64,000 nucleotides of DNA. It comes from Anaeropeptidivorans aminofermentans (GTDB lineage Bacteria > Bacillota > Clostridia > Lachnospirales > UBA5962). Where the stretch lies: positions 2,108,001 through 2,172,000 of the forward strand of contig NZ_OW711693.1 of NCBI RefSeq assembly GCF_940670685.1. The letters are read 5' to 3'. The translations under genes and the position numbers were made by a program. Positions 1 to 8,935 of this stretch are shown here, piece by piece. The notes beneath the pieces are model-generated. The model was not told where the DNA came from. It did not search any database and saw nothing but the letters and a program-made list of their open reading frames with translations. Each line of letters opens with the position of its first letter. Positions within the stretch are counted from its first letter, which is position 1.

Positions 1-1588
1 AAAGAGCAAAGCTTTCATCGTCAAAGGCCTCTATTTCAAATCCAAATTCCTCAAAAAGCGCCATATTGTTCATAAGAACTTCCCTTTCTTTCTGAGATAA
101 ATCTACCCCTAAAGGGCTTAGAAGCCTTTGAGAAATAATATCCTTGGATTTAAACTTTTTCATAAGCTTCTCAAATAAGACCCGCTCGTGAGCCGCATGC
201 TGGTCTATGAGAAAGATGCTTTCGTTCTGCTCCACAATCCAGTATGTATTAAAAAACTGACCTATAATCCTGAAATTATTAAAAAAAGGCTTAACATAGG
301 GTTCAGGTGCAGGCTTTTCATTTTCCTCTTTAGAGGAATAGTACTTAGGCTGAGCTTCTCTTACAAAGCTTCCTTCCTGCTCTTTATTTTCTTTGTAAAT
401 ATCCTTTACAATTTCACTGATGTTTATGGAATGCCGGGGCTTTTCTTCTTTATAATAGTCTGCTTCTTTTTCGTTATTATCAATATTTAGTAAGGGGCTG
501 TTATAAACTTTATTATTATCTTTATGATAATTCTCAATTTGATAAGAGCTTTCGGCAAAAGGATTTTTCGTGGTTTTAACCTCGTAGCTCGGTATTAGGT
601 TCTCCTTTTTTAAGGCAGTATCTACCGCCTCAAAAAACAAATCAAATATCCGTCTTTCGTCGCTGAATCGTACCTCAAGCTTCGTCGGATGAACATTGAC
701 GTCTACTAGCCTTGGGTTTATGGTAAGGTTCAAAACAAAAACGGGAAACTTTCCTATAATTATTTTCGTTTTATAGGCTTCTTCCACGGCAGACTGAATA
801 ATATCTGATTTTATAAAACGGCCGTTAATAAAAATATTACCGTAGCTTCTGTTGCTTCTGTTGATTTCAGGGTGGCAGATATAGCCTTCTATTTTAAAAT
901 CGTCTTTTGAATGCTCTACTTTTATAAGCTTTTTAGCCACGTCCTTACCGTATACGTTGAATATAACAGTCTTTAAGTCGCCGTTTCCGTTGGTATATAA
1001 TATTTCCGAATCATTTACAACATACCGGAAGGAAATATGAGGGTGGCCTAAGGCTACTTTGTTCATAATATCCGAAATATAGCCGCTTTCAGTTCCCGGC
1101 TTTTTCAAGAATTTGCGCCTTGCAGGCGTATTGAAAAATATATTTCTTACCTTTATGGTAGTTCCGTCGACAGCACCGATATCCTGCTCGGCCGTTACTT
1201 TGCCGCCTTCTATTTCAAGGCGCTTTGCCGTAATCTGAGAAGGAGTTTTTGTAATAATCTCAATTTGTGAAACGGAAGCAATAGAAGAAAGCGCCTCTCC
1301 TCTGAAGCCTAAGGTCATTACCCTTTCCAAATCGTCCATGTTTGAAATTTTGCTTGTGGCATGGCGCATAAAGGCCGACAAAACCTCATCCGAAGGAATA
1401 CCGCCTCCGTTATCGCTTACCCGTATGAGGGAAATACCCCCTTCTTTGGTTTCGACGGTAATGCTTTTGGCTCCTGCGTCTATGGAATTTTCCACAAGCT
1501 CTTTTACTACGGAGCTTGGTCTTTCCACCACTTCACCGGCAGCTATTTGGTTTATTATATTGTCTTCCAATATCCTTATATTATCCAT
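1..1588 (-). CDS. mutL: DNA mismatch repair protein MutL (3' end outside window)
   Basis: MutL links MutS mismatch recognition to strand incision. The start is ATG at 1588, behind a GAGGT ribosome binding site. The N-terminus carries the GHKL ATPase signatures: IAAGEVVERP, then ELVENSIDAGA, then DNGGGI and GFRGEALSSI. About 460 residues in, at about 172-205, the reverse strand encodes DQHAAHERVLFE, which fits the metal-binding DQHA(X)2E(X)4E motif of MutL proteins that nick DNA, as expected in a lineage using endonuclease MutL rather than MutH. About 529 codons lie in the window and the C-terminal end is missing. The gene follows mutS on the same strand with about 260 bp between, which hold a palindromic repeat. 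The miaB-ylbF-mutS-mutL order is typical of Clostridia. Identification is secure. Confidence 0.96.
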   Translation of the reverse strand, partial: MDNIRILEDNIINQIAAGEVVERPSSVVKELVENSIDAGAKSITVETKEGGISLIRVSDNGGGIPSDEVLSAFMRHATSKISNMDDLERVMTLGFRGEALSSIASVSQIEIITKTPSQITAKRLEIEGGKVTAEQDIGAVDGTTIKVRNIFFNTPARRKFLKKPGTESGYISDIMNKVALGHPHISFRYVVNDSEILYTNGNGDLKTVIFNVYGKDVAKKLIKVEHSKDDFKIEGYICHPEINRSNRSYGNIFINGRFIKSDIIQSAVEEAYKTKIIIGKFPVFVLNLTINPRLVDVNVHPTKLEVRFSDERRIFDLFFEAVDTALKKENLIPSYEVKTTKNPFAESSYQIENYHKDNNKVYNSPLLNIDNNEKEADYYKEEKPRHSINISEIVKDIYKENKEQEGSFVREAQPKYYSSKEENEKPAPEPYVKPFFNNFRIIGQFFNTYWIVEQNESIFLIDQHAAHERVLFEKLMKKFKSKDIISQRLLSPLGVDLSQKEREVLMNNMALFEEFGFEIEAFDDESFAL

Positions 1589-1687
1589 TTTTTACCTCAA
1601 TTAATCCTTTATGGTAAAATTAGTTAAAAACTACTTTACCCTGCATTGCTACTGAATTAAGCCTTAGAATTAAACATTACAACTATG

Positions 1688-1826
1688 TATAGTAAATTTT
1701 TTATAAAGCAGTAACAAAAACCAATTCTTTAAAAACATAAAAATACGGATTTCCTTCAAAAGCAGTACGTTTTTGAGTCTATAGGCATATACGGTTTTGT
1801 TACTGTTTAATTTTAAACTTGCTATA
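1688..1826 (+). repeat. Family 1 palindromic repeat, mutS-mutL spacer
   Basis: This is a 139 bp copy of the commonest dispersed repeat in the window. It begins TATAGTAAATTT and ends AAACTTGCTATA, so the ends are inverted. Inside are the family landmarks in order: AGTAACAAAAACC, then ACGGATTTCCTTC, then TTTTTGAGTC, then TATACGGTTTTGTTACTG. It has no coding capacity. It lies between two co-oriented repair genes, so it would be transcribed as part of the mutS-mutL message. Confidence 0.8.
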
Positions 1827-1846
1827 TATAAAATATAAAATTTTAT

Positions 1847-4471
1847 TTAAGCTTCGTCATTTACCTCGGATACTTTACTTTTAATATCGTATAATGCCAT
1901 TAAAGCTTCTCTTGGGGTAAGGGCATCAATGTCCATATTTTTAAGCTCTTCTATGATGATATTTTTCTTGCTGGAGTTGGTAGAAGAAGGCTTTTTCTTT
2001 CTGTAATAAACAACATCATTTTCCGTAATTTCATTGATACTGTCTTTGCGTATAATATCACATTGTAAAAGGGTCAGCATGATTTCATTGGCTCGTTCTA
2101 TTATCTTTTCAGGAACACCGGCGATTCTTGCCACATGGATACCGTAGCTTCTGTCGGCGCCGCCGCGTTCTATTTTTCGAAGAAAGAAAATGTCTCTTCC
2201 TCTTTCTTCAACGGTTACTCTGTAGTTTACGACTCCGGAAACCTTTCCTTCAAGCTCTGTAAGCTCATGGTAATGGGTGGCAAATAATGTTTTTGCGCCT
2301 ATTTTATTTTTATCGGCTATGTATTCAAGAACGGCCCAGGCAATGCTCAATCCGTCAAAGGTGCTGGTACCTCTGCCAATTTCGTCAAGGATTAAAAGAC
2401 TGTTTTTCGTGGCATTATTTAAAATATTTGCAACCTCACTCATCTCTACCATAAAGGTGCTTTGGCCTGTGGCAAGGTCGTCAGAGGCGCCTACTCTTGT
2501 AAATATTCTGTCTACCACGCCGATAACAGCGGATTTTGCCGGAACAAAGCTTCCGATTTGGGCCATAAGAACAATTAATGCGGTTTGGCGCATGAAGGTA
2601 GATTTTCCCGCCATATTCGGCCCTGTTATAATGGAAAGCCTGTTTTCCTCCGTATCAATATAGCTGTCATTAGGAATAAACTGATTTTTTGTCATCTTTT
2701 CAACAACAGGATGCCTTCCGTCTATGATATCTATGATTCCGCCGGTATTCACCTCCGGCTTCACATATTTATTCAAATCCGCAATTTCTCCCAAAGAGCG
2801 AAGCACATCAATTTTAGCTATGATTTCCGCTGATTTCTGTATACGGACTGTCTCTTTAGAAATCCGGTTTCTTATTTCAACGAATATATCGTATTCGATT
2901 CTTGTAATTTCATCATCAGCTTTTAAAATATCTTCTTCTATTTTTTTAAGCTCCGGCGTCGTATACCTTTCAGCATTGGCAAGAGTTTGTCTTCTGATAT
3001 AATTTTCAGGGGCGAGACCCTTATAGGAATTGGTAATTTCAATGTAATAGCCGAAAACCTTATTAAAGTTTATTTTTAAATTCTTTATGCCCGTTAGCTC
3101 TCTTTGCTCGCTTTCATATGCTTTAAGCCATGTTCCGCCCTTTTCTTTAGCCTCTTTATAGTGGTCAAGGGTCTCATTGAAGCCAAGCTTAATAAAGCCT
3201 CCTTCTCTTATGGAAAAAGGCGGCTCTTCTACAATAGAGCGGCTGATAAGCTTATAAATATCCTCACAGCAGTCCAAATCATTAAAAAGCTCTGTATTAA
3301 GCTCCGATTTCAGCTGCATCAGCATAAGCTTGATAGAAGGAAGGTGCTCAAGGGATTTTTTAAGAGAAACCAAATCTCTCGCATTTGCCGCTTGATAAAT
3401 AATCCTTCCCAATATTCTTTCAATATCGTATATGGTATTTAAAAGTTCCTTGATTTCCTCCCGGAACATAGGATCCTTCTTGTATTCTTCTACGCTATTC
3501 AGGCGTTTATTGATGTCCTCACAGTTTAAAAGGGGCTCTTCTATCCATTTTCTCATGAGCCTTCCGCCCATGGACGTTACTGTTTTATCCAGTACCCAAA
3601 GAAGAGAGCCCTTTTTATTTTTATCCCTTATAGTTTCACAAAGCTCCAGATTTCTTCTTGACGAAATATCAAGAAACATGTACTGGCTTAAGGTATATTT
3701 TTTTATGGTGGAAATATGGTTTAAGCTGTTCATCTGGGTTTGATGAAGATATTCCATAAGAGCTCCGCAAGCACATACAGAAAGCTCATCATCTTCAATG
3801 CCAAAACAGTTGAGATTCAGGATATCAAAATGGGCGCATAGTTTTTTAAGGGCATTGGCATACTCAAAAGCCCAAGGGTTATAAATATAAACCTTTGAGC
3901 TGAATATACTTTCAACAACAGATTTTTGAGAAAATCCCTCACCTATAATTATTTCTGCGGGGTTCAGCTTAGCTATTTCATCTATAACCTTTCTTTCTTC
4001 AGAAGCATTAAAAGAAGTCGTAAGAAAATCTCCTGTGCTTACGTCGGCATAGGCAATGCCGTAGCCTCTTTTTTCCTCATAGATGCACATGATGTAATTA
4101 TTTTTATCGTCGTCAAGGAAATTATTGTTTATAAGGGTTCCAGGGGTTACGATTCTTATAACCTCACGCTTAACTATGGTCTTTGAAAGCTTAGGGTCTC
4201 CGATCTGCTCACATATGGCAACTTTATATCCCTTTTCTATCAGCTTTGCTATGTACCCTTCCGCCGAATGGAAAGGAACGCCGCACATAGGCGCCCTTTC
4301 CTCCATTCCACAGTCACGGCCTGTGAGAGTTATATCCAGTTCTCTGGACGCCGTAATGGCATCATCAAAAAACATTTCATAAAAGTCCCCAAGCCTGTAA
4401 AAAAGTATGCAATCACTGTATTTTTGTTTTATTTCAAAATACTGCTTCATCATAGGAGTATAGTTTTCCAT
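1847..4471 (-). CDS. mutS: DNA mismatch repair protein MutS
   Basis: MutS recognises mispaired bases and small loops and recruits MutL. The 874-residue product is full length for the family. The mismatch-reading Phe-X-Glu is present as F30-Y31-E32 within GDFYEMF. The ABC-type ATPase core is complete, with Walker A TGPNMAGKST, the Walker B/signature stretch LDEIGRGTSTFDG, and the ATHYHEL loop. The start ATG follows AAGGGGAATTCT. It lies 14 bp after the ylbF-like gene and about 260 bp before mutL, probably in one operon starting with miaB. Nothing unusual is seen. Confidence 0.98.
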   Translation of the reverse strand: MENYTPMMKQYFEIKQKYSDCILFYRLGDFYEMFFDDAITASRELDITLTGRDCGMEERAPMCGVPFHSAEGYIAKLIEKGYKVAICEQIGDPKLSKTIVKREVIRIVTPGTLINNNFLDDDKNNYIMCIYEEKRGYGIAYADVSTGDFLTTSFNASEERKVIDEIAKLNPAEIIIGEGFSQKSVVESIFSSKVYIYNPWAFEYANALKKLCAHFDILNLNCFGIEDDELSVCACGALMEYLHQTQMNSLNHISTIKKYTLSQYMFLDISSRRNLELCETIRDKNKKGSLLWVLDKTVTSMGGRLMRKWIEEPLLNCEDINKRLNSVEEYKKDPMFREEIKELLNTIYDIERILGRIIYQAANARDLVSLKKSLEHLPSIKLMLMQLKSELNTELFNDLDCCEDIYKLISRSIVEEPPFSIREGGFIKLGFNETLDHYKEAKEKGGTWLKAYESEQRELTGIKNLKINFNKVFGYYIEITNSYKGLAPENYIRRQTLANAERYTTPELKKIEEDILKADDEITRIEYDIFVEIRNRISKETVRIQKSAEIIAKIDVLRSLGEIADLNKYVKPEVNTGGIIDIIDGRHPVVEKMTKNQFIPNDSYIDTEENRLSIITGPNMAGKSTFMRQTALIVLMAQIGSFVPAKSAVIGVVDRIFTRVGASDDLATGQSTFMVEMSEVANILNNATKNSLLILDEIGRGTSTFDGLSIAWAVLEYIADKNKIGAKTLFATHYHELTELEGKVSGVVNYRVTVEERGRDIFFLRKIERGGADRSYGIHVARIAGVPEKIIERANEIMLTLLQCDIIRKDSINEITENDVVYYRKKKPSSTNSSKKNIIIEELKNMDIDALTPREALMALYDIKSKVSEVNDEA

Positions 4472-4485
4472 AGAATTCCCCTTAA

Positions 4486-4893
4486 TTATCTGGGGCCGCA
4501 GCCGCTGCAGCCACCGCAGCTTCCTCCGCAGCCTGTATTTATTTCTTCAGCGGATTTTCCTGTAATGGTAAGCCTTAATATATTCATAATTTCAGTTACG
4601 AAATCATTAAATTCCCCTTCGGCATAAATCAAAGCCGCCATGGAAGGGATTGCCTTTAACTCTTCAACCATTTCAGAAAGCTTTTTAGAAGCTTCCGTAA
4701 CTTCTTCCTGTGATAAAGAGCTTTCCTGTATGCCTTTTTGTATCTCGGCGTAATAATCCTGATATTTGCTCATTTGCTCTTTGGCAGTTTCATCATTTAA
4801 GTAAACTTCATTTGCTTCTTCCATTGCTTTTGCATAATCAGATTCAAGAATTAAATTTCCAAGTTCTCTTGCCTTTTCAAAATATATTGACAT
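4486..4893 (-). CDS. YlbF/YmcA-family protein with Cys-rich tail
   Basis: This is a helical protein of the com_YlbF family. In Bacillus subtilis the relatives YlbF and YmcA form a complex with YaaT that affects competence, sporulation and RNase Y-dependent mRNA processing and can carry iron-sulfur clusters. An upstream ATG at 4944 would overlap miaB. I chose ATG at 4893 because AAGGAG lies correctly before it and it starts at the family's usual point, MSIYFEKAREL. The 135-residue product is mainly charged helices and ends in CGGSCGGCSGCG, a tail with four cysteines likely to bind metal. It is tightly packed between miaB (14 bp) and mutS (14 bp). Family assignment is good; the exact role in this organism is inference. 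Confidence 0.85.
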   Translation of the reverse strand: MSIYFEKARELGNLILESDYAKAMEEANEVYLNDETAKEQMSKYQDYYAEIQKGIQESSLSQEEVTEASKKLSEMVEELKAIPSMAALIYAEGEFNDFVTEIMNILRLTITGKSAEEINTGCGGSCGGCSGCGPR

Positions 4894-4907
4894 AGTTATA
4901 TTCTCCT

Positions 4908-6332
4908 TTATATTTTTTCTCCTAATAGGTAGAATGTTTTGCAATCATTTATTTTAACATCAACAATGTTTCCTATTAATTCTTCTCCGCCTTTAAAGTG
5001 AACAAGGCTATTGTCGTCCAAGCGGCCGGAAATTACACCGCTGTCGTTTTTGCTTACTTCTTCCGCCAATACCTTATATACTTTACCCACATGCTTTTTA
5101 TTTATTTCATAGCTAATGGGATTAAGCGTTTCAAGAATCTTATTAAACCTAGTTTTTATAATCTCCTCATCTTCCATGGGAAGCTTTGCGGCAGCCGTAC
5201 CGCTTCGTGGAGAGTAAATAAAGGTATATGCCGAAGAATATCCTACCTTTTTTATTACTTCAATGGTTTCTTCGTTGTCCTCGTCTGTTTCCGTAGGAAA
5301 GCCTACAATTAAATCCGTTGTTATTGCAATACCCGGAATCCTTTTGCGAAGCTTTTCAACGATAAGCAGATAATCTTCCTTCGTGTATTTTCTATTCATG
5401 GCTTTCAATACTTTATTGCTTCCAGACTGAAGGGGAAGATGAATATACTTGCATATATTATCACATTCCGCCATGGCCTCAATAAGCTCATCAGATAAAT
5501 CCTTCGGATGGCTCGTCATAAACCTTATTCTTTCAAGACCTTTTATTTTAGAAACTTTCCTTAAAAGGCCGGCAAAGGTAATATTTTCCTCAAGGCCTCT
5601 GCCGTAAGAATTCACGTTCTGCCCAAGAAGCATGATTTCCTTTACGCCGTCGGAAACGAGGGTTTCAATTTCATGCACGATATTTTCAGAGCTTCTGCTT
5701 CTTTCCCTTCCCCTTACATAAGGCACAATGCAATAAGAGCAGAAATTATTACAGCCGTACATGATATTTACACCGGCTTTAAATTGATATTTTCTTATGG
5801 AAGGAAGGTCTTCTATGATTTCCTTCTGCTCTTTCCAAACGTCTACAACTTGGGCGCCTGTTTCCATATTGGTATATAAAAGCTGGGGCAGCCTGTATAA
5901 ATTATAGGTTCCGAATATGATATCAACAAAGTTATAGCTCTTTTTAATTTTTTCTATTACGCTATCCTGCTGCATCATACAGCCGCAAAGGATAATTTTC
6001 ATATCCTTTCTGCCGGCTTTTATATTTTTTAAATAGCCTAAATTGCCGTACATTCTATTTTCGGCATTTTCCCTTATGCAGCATGTATTATATATCACTA
6101 CATCGGCGTTATCTTCGCTTTCTGTAAGCTCATAACCCATAGAGTTAAGCATACCCACTATTTTTTCAGAATCATGGGCATTCATCTGGCAGCCATAGGT
6201 TACGGCATGATATGTTCTTTTTCTTCCTATGGATTCAAATTCTCTATTATTAACGGATAATACTTTTTCCATAAAGGAGTTTTGAATTATAAGCTCGTCT
6301 TGGGAAATGTCCTGTCTTTCTTCTGTTCTCAA
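4908..6332 (-). CDS. miaB: tRNA-2-methylthio-N6-dimethylallyladenosine synthase MiaB
   Basis: MiaB is a radical-SAM methylthiotransferase that adds the 2-methylthio group to i6A37 in tRNAs reading UNN codons. The start is TTG at 6332, placed behind a strong TAGGAGGT. The product has 474 residues. The N-terminal UPF0004 domain has its three cluster cysteines (C48 in YGCQMN, C84 in YNTC, C118 in CGCMM). The radical-SAM CxxxCxxC is C194, C198 and C201 (GCNNFCSYC), followed by VPYVRGRERSR. A C-terminal TRAM-type RNA-binding region follows. It is the first gene of the miaB-ylbF-mutS-mutL cluster. A wholly different methylthiotransferase (MtaB) is unlikely given the N-terminal extension and motif set. 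Confidence 0.96.
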   Translation of the reverse strand: MRTEERQDISQDELIIQNSFMEKVLSVNNREFESIGRKRTYHAVTYGCQMNAHDSEKIVGMLNSMGYELTESEDNADVVIYNTCCIRENAENRMYGNLGYLKNIKAGRKDMKIILCGCMMQQDSVIEKIKKSYNFVDIIFGTYNLYRLPQLLYTNMETGAQVVDVWKEQKEIIEDLPSIRKYQFKAGVNIMYGCNNFCSYCIVPYVRGRERSRSSENIVHEIETLVSDGVKEIMLLGQNVNSYGRGLEENITFAGLLRKVSKIKGLERIRFMTSHPKDLSDELIEAMAECDNICKYIHLPLQSGSNKVLKAMNRKYTKEDYLLIVEKLRKRIPGIAITTDLIVGFPTETDEDNEETIEVIKKVGYSSAYTFIYSPRSGTAAAKLPMEDEEIIKTRFNKILETLNPISYEINKKHVGKVYKVLAEEVSKNDSGVISGRLDDNSLVHFKGGEELIGNIVDVKINDCKTFYLLGEKI

Positions 6333-6441
6333 ACTGAAACCTCCTAAAAAATAAAGAAGCTTGTTAGCTTAAAATAAATTATAACATAAACTTGCATATT
6401 TTGTTATATTTTTATATTATACTTAGGTCTTTGGTCTAAAT

Positions 6442-6645
6442 ATCGTAAATTTAAAGTGAAACTCTAGCAAAACCGCATTATTTATAAGAGCCCAAAAATG
6501 TGTTTTAGAAGAAATCAAATAAACGGCATTTTGTGAAACTGTCTTTATTTGATTTTAGACATTAAAAGCCTCAGTATCTGTTACTGTACATACTTATTTA
6601 ACTTTAAAACAAGAAGATTGTTCTAAAGTTAAATAAGTTTTTTGA
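6442..6645. repeat. Degenerate repeats in the miaB-crh spacer
   Basis: The 505 bp spacer between miaB and the HPr-like gene holds no gene. At about 6442-6560 is a diverged, reverse-oriented family 1 fragment, recognisable from TAAATTTAAAGTGAAACTC followed by AGCAAAACCG. At about 6588-6645 is a hairpin of family 4 type, with ACTTATTTAACTTTA pairing to TAAAGTTAAATAAGT. A cleaner family 1 copy follows. Confidence 0.55.
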
Positions 6646-6646
6646 G

Positions 6647-6742
6647 TATATAATAAATTTCACTATGTTTCCGAAGGAAATCTGTATCTTTGAGTCTTTA
6701 GTGAATCACTTTTTGTTCCTTCTTTATAATAAATTTACTATA
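6647..6742 (-). repeat. Family 1 palindromic repeat, shortened copy
   Basis: This is a 96 bp family 1 copy in reverse orientation, ending AAATTTACTATA at 6742. It keeps GTTTCCGAAGGAAATC, the GAGTC core, and GTGAATC followed by TTTTTGTTCC, but lacks part of one arm. It is non-coding and lies upstream of the crh terminator. Confidence 0.75.
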
Positions 6743-6767
6743 ACGATAATTATATGCTTTATGAAAA

Positions 6768-6814
6768 TAAAAAAAGGCATATTCCTATACAGCCTATAAG
6801 GAATAGCCATTTTT
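6768..6814 (-). terminator. Rho-independent terminator after crh-like gene
   Basis: On the minus strand the stem GGCTATTCCTTAT pairs imperfectly with AGGAATATGCC and is followed by seven Ts. It lies about 25 bp beyond the HPr-like stop codon and closes the murB-rapZ-whiA-crh cluster. Confidence 0.8.
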
Positions 6815-6837
6815 AATATAAAATTTATAGATAAAAA

Positions 6838-7092
6838 TTAGTGTTTTTCGCTTGTAAGAAACTTTTCAAGCTCGTCTAAAGCCTCGTTTGCATCTTCGCC
6901 TTCAGCACTTAATACAGCAACATCGCCCTGCATAATCCCCAAAGAAATTATACCCATTATACTTTTAGCATTGGAGTGTTTATTGTTTATGTTGATTTTA
7001 ATGCTGGATTTAAATTTTCCCGCGAGCTGTACAAAAAGGGCCGCTGGCCTTGCCTCCAAATTTGATGCGACTATAATGGATCTTTCTATCAT
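6838..7092 (-). CDS. crh: HPr-family regulatory protein, Crh-like (no catalytic His)
   Basis: This 84-residue HPr-fold protein has the regulatory serine (S44 in AKSIMGIISLG, equivalent to Ser46 of HPr). The phosphotransfer histidine is absent: the active-site loop reads SNLEARPAALFVQ where phosphocarrier HPr has GIHARPA, so Glu13 occupies the His15 position. B. subtilis Crh, encoded next to whiA/yvcL, likewise lacks the His (it has Gln) and acts only through HprK-dependent serine phosphorylation as a co-regulator of CcpA. The gene starts one base after whiA, and hprK is about 3.5 kb upstream in the same orientation. A sugar-PTS carrier role is therefore unlikely; a catabolite-regulation role is inferred from the family and synteny. 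Confidence 0.85.
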   Translation of the reverse strand: MIERSIIVASNLEARPAALFVQLAGKFKSSIKININNKHSNAKSIMGIISLGIMQGDVAVLSAEGEDANEALDELEKFLTSEKH

Positions 7093-7093
7093 A

Positions 7094-8032
7094 TTAATCT
7101 CTCCTTAACTTTTCAGCTATATCGCTAATTTTTCTTAACCTATGATTAACGCCGGATTTTGAAATCTTCGGCATAAGCTTCTCGCCTATTTCCTTTAAGG
7201 TAGCGTTTGGGTATTCAAGACGCATAAGGGCAACCTCTAAAAGCTGTTCCGATAAATATGAAAGGCCCTTTTTTTCTTCAATAAAGTTTATATCCTCTAT
7301 CTGCAAAACAGAGGCGCTTATGGTTTTATTTAAATTGGCTGTTTCAAAATTAACTTTTCTGTTTACGTTGTTGCTGACATCTTTTATAACTCTTATTCCT
7401 TCAAAATCCAAAAGGCTTCCATGGGCACCCATAATATTTAAAAGATCGGCAATATTGTCCGCTTCTTTCAAATAGAGAACAAAATTATTCTTTCTTTTAA
7501 TTATTTTTGAGCTTAATTCAAAAGCTTCAAGAAGCTTTGAAATTTCATAGGGCTTTTCTTCATCGGAAAAAACAAACTCCAAATGATAGCTTTTTAACGG
7601 ATCGGATATTGAACCGTTTGTTAAAAATACTGTTCGTAAATAAGAGCGCTTACAACATGGTGATTTAACTACAAGAGGGCTTAACTTTGCTTGATCCGCG
7701 CTTCCGTCACTATTATATATTCCGGCAGCTTTTAATATTTTTAAAAGTACACTGCTGTGGGATATATATATATAATAGGTCTTTTTATCAAGCTTTAAAT
7801 TATGCCTTAAAGAAACCTCGCAGGAAAGGCCGAATACAGATTTGAGCTTATTGCAAAATCTTCTTACGGCATAGTAATTGTCTGTTTCAGCATATAAAAA
7901 ATATCTGCCGTATCTTTGTATAATTTTAGACTGCATATTTAAAAAGCCCAAAATCTCAGCTATATCACAGTGCCTGGGACTTATTTCCTCAGAAAAGGAA
8001 AGCTCCTGCTTAACATCGTTTGAAAAGCTCAT
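7094..8032 (-). CDS. whiA: DNA-binding protein WhiA
   Basis: WhiA is a conserved Gram-positive protein with an N-terminal degenerate LAGLIDADG homing-endonuclease fold and a C-terminal helix-turn-helix. It controls sporulation in Streptomyces and affects division and chromosome segregation in Bacillus. I chose ATG at 8032 (MSFSNDVKQELS) over the GTG three codons upstream because AGGTGG lies at proper distance before it. The product has 312 residues. The C-terminal LKEIGEKLMPKISKSGVNHR is the expected HTH. It lies 35 bp after rapZ and one base before the crh-like gene, as in the B. subtilis yvcI-crh cluster, except that yvcK/mgfK between rapZ and whiA is missing here. Confidence 0.95.
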   Translation of the reverse strand: MSFSNDVKQELSFSEEISPRHCDIAEILGFLNMQSKIIQRYGRYFLYAETDNYYAVRRFCNKLKSVFGLSCEVSLRHNLKLDKKTYYIYISHSSVLLKILKAAGIYNSDGSADQAKLSPLVVKSPCCKRSYLRTVFLTNGSISDPLKSYHLEFVFSDEEKPYEISKLLEAFELSSKIIKRKNNFVLYLKEADNIADLLNIMGAHGSLLDFEGIRVIKDVSNNVNRKVNFETANLNKTISASVLQIEDINFIEEKKGLSYLSEQLLEVALMRLEYPNATLKEIGEKLMPKISKSGVNHRLRKISDIAEKLRRD

Positions 8033-8067
8033 TGATACCACCTATGGTATTTCATTGGTATATGATT

Positions 8068-8934
8068 TTATTTTAAGGTATTATCTTTATCTATATCCCT
8101 ATGATTAATTATAACACTTTGTCCGTGCTTTTGCAAAGTATTAAATAATTCATTGGCAAGGGTCACAGACCTGTGTTTGCCCCCTGTACAGCCTATGGCA
8201 ATCACAAGCTGGTTCTTTCCTTCTTTAATGTAATTGGGGATTAGAAATTCCAGCATATCGGAAAGTTTCTCCAGAAAGGTATTGCTTATGCTCCAGCTTA
8301 ATACATAGTCCCTTACGGGCTTTTCATTTCCTGTTTTATCCTTTAAATAAGCAATATAATAAGGATTAGGGATAAACCTTACGTCAAAAACAAGATCCGC
8401 ATCCTGAGGTATGCCGTATTTAAAGCCAAAGGATAAAACCGTTATCATAAGGGAGGAAAACTTCTTCTCCTCAACAAAAATATCATTTATTTTCTCTTTA
8501 AGCTGCCTTGTAAGCAGTTGGCTTGTATCTATAATATAATCTGCCCTTTTCTTTACGTCCTCTAAAAGCTCCCTCTCTTTTTCTATGCCTGTTTGAATTC
8601 TGTCGTTTCTTGCTAAGGGGTGGCTTCTTCTTGTTTCCTTATATCTTTTAATAAGAGCGTCGTCGGAAGCGTCCAGAAATAGAATTGTGCGCTCGCTTTC
8701 CATATCCAGCTCTTCCATGGCGTTAAATAAATCGTTAAAAAGGCGTCCGCCTCGAATATCGATTCCTAAAGCAACTTTATCAATATCGGAGCCTGCCTTC
8801 ATGCAAACCTCCGCAAATTTCGGTATCAGCATAGGCGGAAGGTTGTCCACACAGAAATAGCCCAAATCCTCAAGAAATCTAAGAACCGAGCTTTTCCCCG
8901 CACCGCTCATGCCTGTAATAATTACAAAACGCAT
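8068..8934 (-). CDS. rapZ: RNase adapter protein RapZ (YvcJ family)
   Basis: RapZ-family proteins are P-loop nucleotide-binding proteins. E. coli RapZ controls GlmZ sRNA decay and hence glucosamine-6-phosphate synthesis, while B. subtilis YvcJ affects competence. I start it at ATG 8934 ([15 protein letters not shown]), one base after the murB stop and behind AGGTG; a GTG three codons upstream is the alternative. Walker A is GMSGAGKS at residues 8-15. The C-terminal domain has the conserved [17 protein letters not shown] and [10 protein letters not shown] signatures. At 288 residues it is full length. The target in this organism cannot be told from sequence. Confidence 0.95.
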   Translation of the reverse strand: MRFVIITGMSGAGKSSVLRFLEDLGYFCVDNLPPMLIPKFAEVCMKAGSDIDKVALGIDIRGGRLFNDLFNAMEELDMESERTILFLDASDDALIKRYKETRRSHPLARNDRIQTGIEKERELLEDVKKRADYIIDTSQLLTRQLKEKINDIFVEEKKFSSLMITVLSFGFKYGIPQDADLVFDVRFIPNPYYIAYLKDKTGNEKPVRDYVLSWSISNTFLEKLSDMLEFLIPNYIKEGKNQLVIAIGCTGGKHRSVTLANELFNTLQKHGQSVIINHRDIDKDNTLK

Positions 8935-8935
8935 T

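Noticed and set aside
188-490. A 100-codon open frame on the plus strand
   Set aside because: It is opposite mutL, with hydrophobic low-complexity composition from the antisense of helical coding sequence, and has no ribosome site.
4908-4944. Extended YlbF start at ATG 4944
   Set aside because: It would overlap the end of miaB, lacks a ribosome site, and adds residues foreign to the family; ATG 4893 has AAGGAG.
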